Assembly: GCF_052324685.1 (NCBI RefSeq)
Contig: NC_135225.1
Location: 11,608,003-11,672,002, forward strand
Length of the DNA: 64,000 nucleotides
Source of the DNA: Brachyhypopomus gauderio
Lineage: Eukaryota > Chordata > Actinopteri > Gymnotiformes > Hypopomidae
Direction: 5' to 3'
Below the pieces are notes generated by a model. That model saw nothing but the letters and a program-made list of their open reading frames with translations, ran no database searches and was not told the origin of the DNA. The position numbers and the translations under genes were made by a program. Shown in pieces: positions 37,942 to 64,000 of this stretch (positions within the stretch are counted from its first letter, which is position 1; each line of letters starts with the position of its first letter).

Positions 37942-40900
37942 TCAATCCTTCAGTGATTTGATCAGCTCAAACATGGCCACCTCCGGTATGTTCGAGTGGT
38001 TGCGGACCAGCACACTGGCAGTCTCCGTCCGACAGCTGCGGGTTGTCCGGAAGGTTCTCATGTGCTGCAGCTCCACATAGTCCTCCTCAGAGACCTTGAC
38101 GAACGGACACCAGCGGAACGCTCTGCGGAAACCTGACCGGAATCTGAGGACATATAGCAGGTGTCTGTAGACTGTAAGTCTCTTCTTGGCATATGATCCC
38201 CAAATGATATAATCAACAGTACGTTCCTGACAAAGATAAGACTAACCTCTCTTAAGAATGAATAATCACCATGAGATGAATGATGTAATAACTGTGCCAC
38301 ATGAGCTCAATAAATCTAGCAATCTGACAGAAACATAACATCTTGAGAGGGCGCTTTCATTCTGTAAGCGTACAATGTACCCCTTAACAATCAGATTTAT
38401 GCTATCCTCATTTTTCTCCATTTGAACAGTAAGTTTTTACCTTTGATTCAGACAGCAGTAAATAATGGGGTTGTACATGTTGGAACTCATGGCCAACCAG
38501 AAGATGCCCAAGTAGACCTGCTGGATGTACTGCTGATTGTATATATCCTTCTTAAAGCTGCCCAGTATGAAGTAGATATGGTAAGGAAGCCAGCATATAG
38601 CAAAGGTCATCACCACAACTATCATCATCTTCACCACCTTAAATGAACATTGAAAAAGCATAAGACATACACCAATGTATAACACATACAACTACAAAAA
38701 AAGTACCGTTCATCATAATCCTTACATGGTTAGCTTTTAATGCAACTTCAGTAGCTAAGGCTGTTGAAAAAGTCATTGTAACAACGTGAGCTCACTCACA
38801 TATGTTAGCATTAGCTTAGGGTATGCTGTATGTCTGTGTCAGTGGTGGGCTGTAATGAAGTAAATGTAATTTATTACTGTATTAAGTAATTTTTTGTGTT
38901 TCTTCACTATTTCCATTTTTGTAACTTTGTACTGTAACTCCACTACATTTCAAAGTCAAATATTTTACTTTTATCTAACCCTATACCTAACCTTAGCCCT
39001 GTTCTTAATCACAATGTAGACAGCATTGGTGTCCTGGTTTTCCTAAATGAAAATATGGTCACCCAACTTAAGTACATTCGAAGGCCAGTAATTTTGTAGT
39101 TTTACTCAAGGGGAGGTCTAAATGGGGGACTTCTACTTGTTATGGAGTAATGTTTTACCTATACCTGTATGTGGTTTGTGTACTTCGTCTACCACTGGAC
39201 TGTGTATGTGTATTAGTGTAAACATAACCATGCCTACACAGTAGAATGAGCAAAGGTACTCAAGCTGACCTTTCGCTTTGCCTGGATCTGGTTCTGGTAG
39301 TAGTCTGATGCTTCACCAGGGATCTTGCTTCCCCATAAACGCTGGCCCACCAGACTGTATGTCACCAGCATCACCAGCAGAGGGAGCACGTAGATCAGGA
39401 TAATGACAGCTATCTGATACCTAGAGAATTTAAACATTAAGAATGTGTTTAGATCCTGGCGTATGCACACCTGCATGGCATTAGACACTGAGAAAAGCTT
39501 CTCAAAACGGAGAGGCAGAGGAAATGGGGCCTAGTTCTCATTCAACCTTTTGGAAGCAAATGTTAATTCAGTTTTCTTTTTCTATTTAAGAATAAAAATG
39601 CGTTTAATCTGATTTGAAAACACATCGTCCATCAGGGATGTCAATAACACAGGGAGTGCTTCTGGGCTTTTCTCACGAGAGCTGATGTGTTCCACCGTAG
39701 TCATCTGGCCACTCCACCATGCAGACTGTGCGGTGGGAGTAGACGCTGGTGCTGGAGTAGAAACACTGGGGGAAGGCCAGAGTGAGCGCCACTGCCCAGA
39801 TGACGCCAATCACTACCTTAGTGGTGGTTGAGGACAGCCTTGATTTCAAAGGATGGAGAATAGCCATGTACCTGAGGGATGAAGATACCACACCCTGCTC
39901 AATCAACAAATGAACAGGCCATGCCAAAGATATTTTTCTTGGGTGGATTTTGCTAAACAGCACGCTTCCTATGACGCTCTATGAAATTACTTCTTCTCAT
40001 TTCAAGGATAGATAGGATTCTAGGCATTTTGCATAGCCTCACTGGAGATAATTGTCGGCTAATCGTTTTGTGTCATTAGGTGAATATGAATTTTGTCAAA
40101 TGGCCTCGATGTCACACAAGCCAGTAAATACATCTGTGATAGTCTGGAATGGAAAAACGCTTCCATAAAGCACAACAAATCCCTGCAAACAATTTACACC
40201 TAACGAAATATATTTTTTGCAAAAGTGCCAAGCATTAACAACTGTGTTTATAGGTCCTTGGCATGAACATTAATGTCTACCTTCATTTCCATTCATGTAT
40301 GGGTGTTGGTGAATGCTACAATGCAGATTTTGCATTTCTGCAAACCATCCCAAACAAAAACTCCTTATGGTCTATTGCTTACAGGAATTGTTCACTGTTA
40401 AAAAATATCATAATTGTGCTGTCTCATGGAAAGTCACAAATTACATTTTCAGAAGTAATGAACAATAAATCAAAAGAAAATATATATACACACACAACCT
40501 CCCTTTCTCCTTCTTACACAGACAGACATTTAAAGAAAACCCTATGAAAGAGATTTGATATGTTTGGTAAATCTGTGCAGAACAGAGAGTGCACCCTCAC
40601 CATAGCTGATCCAACTGAACTGCAGTATCTTTAATGCACGGATAACAACTTCTGAACATTTCATGCAAGACGTTTGTCAAGAATTGAATCACCAATTCGT
40701 CATACGCGCGTGGTAAACAGCGCGCAATTACCGAAACCAACGTGTGCATGAATAACTTGAGGACAAGTGGAAGAGTCTCAGGGTCGTGCGCACGTTTTTA
40801 TAATAAAGCTCAATGAAATACTATAATAAAGTGAGAGAATCGCTACTTTCGTCGCCATGGAAACACGCGCTCGATATAACTGCTATAGTCAGTTATAACA

Positions 40901-41473
40901 TATTACGTTGTCATTCATATCCTAAAGAAAGACAATACTTTGACGCATTTTGGTGTTATATGGCGATTTATTCTTTAAGCGCCGAATGTTGAATTTACAG
41001 GGGATGCACGCACAAATGATGTAGCCGTTACTTTACCGTAGTTGAGAGGACTTAAGAGGAGATAAGTTTTCTTACCTGTCAACTGCAATAGCTGCCATGG
41101 AATATATGCTTGAAAACACGGCTGTTATGGGGAAAAAGTTTTGAAATTTACAGTATCCCAAACCAAAGTACCAGTCGTTATGTATGGCATAAACAAAATT
41201 GAAGACAGTGTTAAATGTGGCCATAGACGCATCAGAGAAGGCTAGATTCACAATAAAGTAGTTAGTTACTGTCCTCATCCGTTTGTGCGCCAGGATGATC
41301 CAGATCACTGTGACATTGCCAATGATGGAGACAATCACGATCAGAGAGTACGCGATCGCCCATAGCGCCACTTGCCAGTTCGGTTGTTCAAAAAGATTGA
41401 TGGAGGTTTCGTTTACATCGTCTTCGTCGTAAAGGATAGATGAGGATAATAGCGGGTCCAAAGTTGTATCCAT
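37942..41473 (-). CDS. tacr2: Tachykinin receptor 2 (neurokinin-2 receptor), class A GPCR
   Basis: Minus-strand exons in transcription order: 41473-41076, 39871-39677, 39420-39270, 38637-38441, 38143-37942. The sum is 1143 nt, or 380 aa. Exons 2-4 (195, 151, 197 nt) match the sizes I recall for tachykinin-receptor genes. The start is ATG at 41473; an in-frame TGA lies five codons upstream, and an alternative GTG start is unlikely. Visible GPCR features: NET glycosylation site in the N-tail, [20 protein letters not shown] (TM1-TM2), DRY split across exon 1/2, disulfide cysteines GYCKF and TVCMV, CWLPYH in TM6, NPIIYCC in TM7, and RWCPF as palmitoylation site. Known role: Gq-coupled plasma-membrane receptor for neurokinin A and related peptides. 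TM sequences resemble TACR1 and TACR3 too; TACR2 is chosen because of its position between HK1 and TSPAN15. The exon 3 donor GTCAGC is weaker than consensus. Confidence 0.92.
38840..39197. mobile_element. hAT-like MITE in tacr2 intron 3
   Basis: 358 bp. The left end cagtggtgggctgtaatgaa pairs with the right end ttcgtctaccactg in inverted orientation, imperfectly. The 8-bp flanks gtctgtgt (38832-38839) and gactgtgt (39198-39205) differ by one base and look like a target duplication. Internal text (ttactcaagg, ccactacattt) matches a very common fish repeat. No coding capacity. Confidence 0.75.
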
Positions 41474-59520
<18,047 letters not shown>

Positions 59521-61125
59521 TCCGGCCCGGCCCCAGAGACTCCAAAGACTCCAAAGACCCCAGAGATCCCAGGGGCCACAACACACCCAAGGCCGCTCCA
59601 CCACACGAGCCCCACGTGCTCTATTCTTCACATGTGCTTTTGTAGTTTTGTATTGATCACCGATGCTCAGGGTTCTTTAGGCCATGGAAGACTGCACTTG
59701 ACACCACAAGAAAGTGTCTCACGATCTCCTTCCTGAGGCCTGCGGTGTGGTAAAATCATGAAAAATACATGTAAATGATCTACATCTGCCAATATTATGA
59801 TGGGTGGGGTTTTACTTATTTTAATGCCATCATAGGTGCTGGTTGAAAGAACACATTCACTGTTTAATAGTTTACTACTATTGCTAATGCTGTTTGTACC
59901 AGTAAATATTTATTTAGTAAATTTCAGTACAGATGCAGTTGTGCCATTTATTTAAAAAATATATATTTTACGGGTTGCATTTCCAAGAAATCTGTTGCAC
60001 TGATGCACTGACATCCCATCGGTATTGTGCCAGAAGTAATGGCTTTGGGTCCTTTATCCATAACCCATTTAGTCTGATAAAGCTGCCCCGGCTTCTGAAG
60101 GACTAGAGGACCCAGCAGCCCAATCCACTGCGCTGTACATGCTACATCTCTGTGTTCAGCTTTGTTGTGTTTAGGTGCCATGCATTGTTCAGTGTGGAAG
60201 AGGAATTAATTCAAATCTAAGTGAGGTTTATTTCCAAAATGTAATATCACAGTATAGCGACAACCGTTACATTGGAATTATACTGAACAATGCAATATTT
60301 TCACACTCATTTTTCAGAATCTGCATTCATGATGCTGTAGACATCATGCCAGCAAATCTTTGAACATGCATGACGTCTGCCGTTAGGATGGAGTACCAGA
60401 CACTGTAGTGCGTGCATTTAGATTAATTTCACTGAAGAGCTACACTGGGTAGGAATTTTGAAGATTTATTATAAAAGATGTTTTTATGAAAAAAACTAGT
60501 GGATGTGGCATGTTTAGTGACTTGTTTGCAACAGTTTGACTCGCACTCACATTAAACCCCCCACTCAGGAAGAAGGTTGTTTTTCACACTTTAGGTGCCT
60601 GCACTATTAAATCCTATTACATCTACTCATGTACTGTACACAGTAATGCTTCAGTGCTTCACATCAGGCAAAATGTAGGGTCAATATGAAAATATGCCAA
60701 AATGAATGGCCATGTATTCCCCTGAGATAGTGCCTGTATTTCACTGCTTACCTTACCATCAACCATAGTGTTTCACATCTGTGGCAGGGACTTTTATAAA
60801 GGATGCACAAGTGAACTTTTTTGATTTGTTGAATACTTGTAAATGTAATTCAGTAAGGTTTATCAAGTGTAATACTTTCTAATGGAAATATGTAAAGCGG
60901 TATGCTGAGTTTTAAGTTTTTTTTAAGCGTTTAATTATCCTACTGTGTGTGTGTAGAGTTGTAATGAATTGTGGACTCCCTCTCTCTTTTGGGTGATTAT
61001 AATTTTTTTGGACCTTTTAATCTGTGGTGTATGTATAGCTGAGAGGACTACATGGTGCATAATGTCCTCAGTATGAAAAGCCCTGTACAGAATGAGTGAA
61101 TAAAAGCTTATTCTGCAGCTCTGTT
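59521..61125 (+). other. tspan15 3'UTR
   Basis: About 1.6 kb from the stop codon to the first good poly(A) signal, AT-rich, with no ORF of note. The first 100 nt have a CCAGAGACTCCAAAGA-type short repeat. The end is set by the AATAAA at 61099. Confidence 0.7.
61099..61104 (+). promoter_or_regulatory. Poly(A) signal of tspan15
   Basis: AATAAA followed about 20-40 nt later by a T/G-rich element (tctgtttgctgtctgggtg), the canonical layout for cleavage and polyadenylation. The Tc1-like transposon starts only about 50 nt after it. Confidence 0.75.
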
Positions 61126-61156
61126 TGCTGTCTGGGTGCTGTTCTGCATGGAGCCA

Positions 61157-62350
61157 CACTATATTGCCAAAAGTATTCACTCACCCATCCAGATGATCAG
61201 AAACAGGTATGGCCACAGGTGTATAAAATGAAGCACCTAGACATGCAGTTTGTTTTTACAAACATTTTTGAAAGAATGGGTCACTCTCAGGAGATCAGTG
61301 AATTCCACCGTGGACGTGTGATAGGATGCCAACAACCTGTGCAACAAATCCAGTCATGAAATTTCCTCTTTCCTAAATATTCCACAGTCAACTGTCAGCT
61401 GTATTATAAGAAAATCGAAGTGTTTGGAAATGACAGCAACTCCGCCACAAAGTGGTAGGCTACACAAAATGACAGAGGAGGGTCAGGGGATGCTGGTGCG
61501 CATAGTGTGAAGAGGTCGCCAACTATCAGCAGAGTTGATCACTACAGACATCCAAACTTCATGTGGCCTTCAGATTAGCTCAAGGACAGTGCGCAGAAAG
61601 CTTCATGGAATGGGTCTCCATGGTCGAGCAGCTGCATCCAAGCCATACATCACAAAGTGCAATGCAAAGTATCAGATGCTGTGGGGTAAAGCACACTGCC
61701 ACTGGACTCTAGAGCAGTGGAGGCGCGTTCTCTGGAGTGATGAATCACACTTCTCCATCTGGCAAGCTGACGAGTCTGGGTTTGACGGTTGCCAGGAGAA
61801 TGGTACTTGTCTGACTTTATTGTGCCAAGTGTAAAGTTTGGTGGAGGGAGGATTATGGTGTGGGGTTGATTCCAGGAACTGGCCCCTTAGTTCCAGTGAA
61901 AGGAACTCTGAATGCTTCAGCATACCAAGACATTTTGGACAATTCCATGCTCCCAATTTTGTGGGAACGATTTGGCGCTGGCCCCTTCCTCTTCCAACAT
62001 GACCAGTGCACAAAGTGCACAACACCAGTGCACAAAGCAAGGTCCATAAAGACATGGATGGCAGAGTCTGGTGTGGATGAACTTGACTGGCCTGACCTCA
62101 ACCCAATAGAACACCTTTAGGATTAATTAGAGCGGAGACTGAGAGCCAGGCCTTCTCGTCTAACCTCACAAATGCACTTCTGGATGAATGGTCAAAATAA
62201 ACACACTTCTAAACCTTGTGAACAGCCTTCCCAGAAGAGTTGAAGCTGTTCTAGCTGCAAAGGGTGGACCAATGTCATGTTGAACCCTATGGATTAGAAA
62301 TGGGATGTTACTTAAGCTCATAGGAAGGTGAGTGAATACACAGTATAGTG
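61157..62350 (+). mobile_element. Tc1/mariner-type DNA transposon, inactive copy
   Basis: 1194 bp. The left terminus cactatattgccaaaagtat followed by tcactcacc pairs in inverted orientation with the right terminus ggtgagtgaatacacagtat plus agtg; the right TIR lacks about five bases. The TA target duplication expected for Tc1 elements is not evident at either edge, so the ends may be eroded. It encloses a broken transposase on the plus strand. Confidence 0.9.
61276..62280 (+). pseudogene. Tc1-like transposase, frameshifted and interrupted
   Basis: Recognisable pieces occur in order but in shifting frames. These are an N-terminal HTH start (MGHSQEISEFHRGRVIGCQ), a second DNA-binding part (SSRTVRRKLHGMGLHGRAAA), the first catalytic Asp (LWSDESHFSIW), GTLNASAYQDILDN, the second Asp (FLFQHD) and the catalytic Glu (DLNPIEHL). 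These are the DDE residues of Tc1 transposases. Breaks: a stop after about 27 codons, a stop after TLLCQV at 61834, a small tandem duplication of cagtgcacaaa near 62010-62035, and a stop right after PIEHL (about 62118). It cannot encode a working enzyme. Confidence 0.88.
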
Positions 62351-64000
62351 TTTGTTTTACAGCTATACTGACTCCAGATGCAAGCAGTGGAAAAGCAGTC
62401 ATTTTCTACACATTTTCTCAAGGTCAAGTTGAAAAAAAATGTATTCTAAGAATTTGCACAGCCTATGCTCTAAGACCATACAACTTAATACAGCCCACAC
62501 TTAGCAATTGTACAATGTACTGAAGGAGCAATCATTCAACTGTCTATTGCAGTGTGTGATGTTCCATCGAGATATGCCTGATGGACCATCTGTCCCTGTT
62601 TCCAGTGGAGGATGTTTTAATAGAATAACACGTCCTCAAAGTTTGTGTATATATTGTGTATATATATATATTCTGCAGGGATCTGAGACACTGCTGTGGT
62701 CACTGGTAGGAATGGTTTGTCATTTTGTTCTTCCTGTGACATGACCCCCAGGGACAGCAGGTTTGAGGAGCGGTGACACAGGCACTGAGCAGTTCTAGTC
62801 CTGGATGAAGGCTGCACACGCTGGTGCATGCACTGACTTTACCTTTAATTGATTTGCACTTCAGTTCACATTGTTATTATCCCACAAGGAGAACTTTGTG
62901 GTACTGCATAGTACATTAAGCAGTAATAACAAAAACTCTAAACATTTTTCCATTGAAATTATGAAAGCATTACAAATAAGAACAGAAAAAACAATAAGAG
63001 CACAATTATCCCTAAATGATGTAAATGCTATAAAATGAAAACAAGTAGATTAGGAAGTTTACCATTTAGTGCAAAGTAAACATGTTTATTGATTGAGCGA
63101 TAAGAAAGCATGAGAGTGTATTGTATTTAAATGACATTTTTATGGACCAGCAAGAGAAGCACTTGGGAGCACTATTATTTTAATAAGGCTAATAATACCT
63201 GCTAGTTTGCTCTGTGGCTTATGTGACTTTCAGACACCACTGCTGGGGCTCTTTCAGCAATATGCGGTTTTTGTGCACGGCTCACAATTGTCTTCATACG
63301 GTGATCAATATTCTTACAGAACAATTTCACCCATAAAAAGAAAAATACTTTTCCGTGTCCTGTGAAATGTCTTCAGCGGCCAGATTTAATGGAATGGTTT
63401 GTGTCTAAATCATCTCTTTTTACCTTCATTTCAAACAGCAGTGCACCGTTCTCCAACACATAAATACAGAATCGTCTGTGCACATGACGAACGTGGAAAG
63501 CTGAGGGTGTGTGTCTGCAGGGGCCATGCTTATGGGAGGATTTCTCGCTGTAATAATAATCGCAATACATTGTACGTGACAGGAGTATGTGGGGTGGGAT
63601 AAAGAGGCGTGAACAGCAATATGAAGGTGTCTATTCTTTATTGTTATAATGGAGCAATGGCAAATCCTAGTAAATATAACACAAACCATGCCTATGGTCA
63701 GCACATGGAAGTGAATCAGAACCATCTACTGTGAGAGATGTTTGAAGGAGACAACAAAGACCCTGCCCAAAATCATAGGTGGGTACCAGGTTAATGCACG
63801 AAGAACTCTCCAGAGCCAATCAGAGGCTATTTCAAGCTAATTAAGGGGTGATGATTATTCTAGATACCATTTTTCCATGATTTTATTAATTTAAATGCAG
63901 TGTTAACCAGATAAGTGACACAGGATTTGCTGATTAAGTAAGCAGCAAATCATCTCCAGCCTACAAGAGTCTATCGGCCAAACAACACAGCTCTAATCTT
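62351..64000. other. Intergenic, no gene seen
   Basis: AT-rich sequence with a short (TA)n tract near 62657 but no homology I recognise, no RNA gene and no ORF with support. In mammals the next gene after TSPAN15 is NEUROG3; nothing resembling it is visible here. Confidence 0.5.

Overview
The window is vertebrate nuclear DNA, almost certainly from a teleost fish. It holds split genes with GT-AG introns, whose encoded proteins I recognise from memory as vertebrate orthologues. It also has fish-type repeats: Tc1-like transposons, hAT-type MITEs, tRNA-derived SINEs and many CA/GT microsatellites. Gene order matches the human 10q22.1 block SUPV3L1-HKDC1-HK1-TACR2-TSPAN15. The species cannot be fixed from sequence alone; the repeats suggest an ostariophysan, which is only an impression.

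Layout. (1) 1-3249, plus strand: the last ten exons of supv3l1, a mitochondrial RNA helicase; its 5' part lies outside the window. (2) 4824-14420, plus: complete hkdc1, 18 coding exons, 915 aa. (3) 19686-34227, plus: complete hk1, 18 coding exons, 918 aa. The two hexokinases are tandem duplicates, and their first 17 coding exons have identical lengths. (4) 37942-41473, minus: complete tacr2, a tachykinin GPCR, 5 exons, 380 aa. (5) 42212-59520, plus: complete tspan15, an ADAM10-regulating TspanC8 tetraspanin, 8 exons, 295 aa. tacr2 and tspan15 are head to head, with start codons about 740 bp apart. (6) 61157-62350: a dead Tc1-like transposon just past the tspan15 poly(A) signal. (7) 62351-64000: no gene seen.

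Functionally, hk1 and hkdc1 both phosphorylate glucose and both carry the N-terminal helix type that docks hexokinases on mitochondria. The other three genes are syntenic neighbours, not a pathway. I found no new multi-gene system. The most unusual signals are: near-identical patches shared by hkdc1 and hk1 (first part of exon 7, all of exon 17), which look like recent gene conversion; a (TG)40 tract replacing the polypyrimidine tract at hk1 exon 14; several intact-looking MITEs with target-site duplications inside introns; a 42-bp minisatellite and a 13-bp satellite in hkdc1 intron 3; and a G37 run immediately after the tacr2 stop codon. All exon boundaries were placed by hand from homology, reading frame and splice-site consensus.
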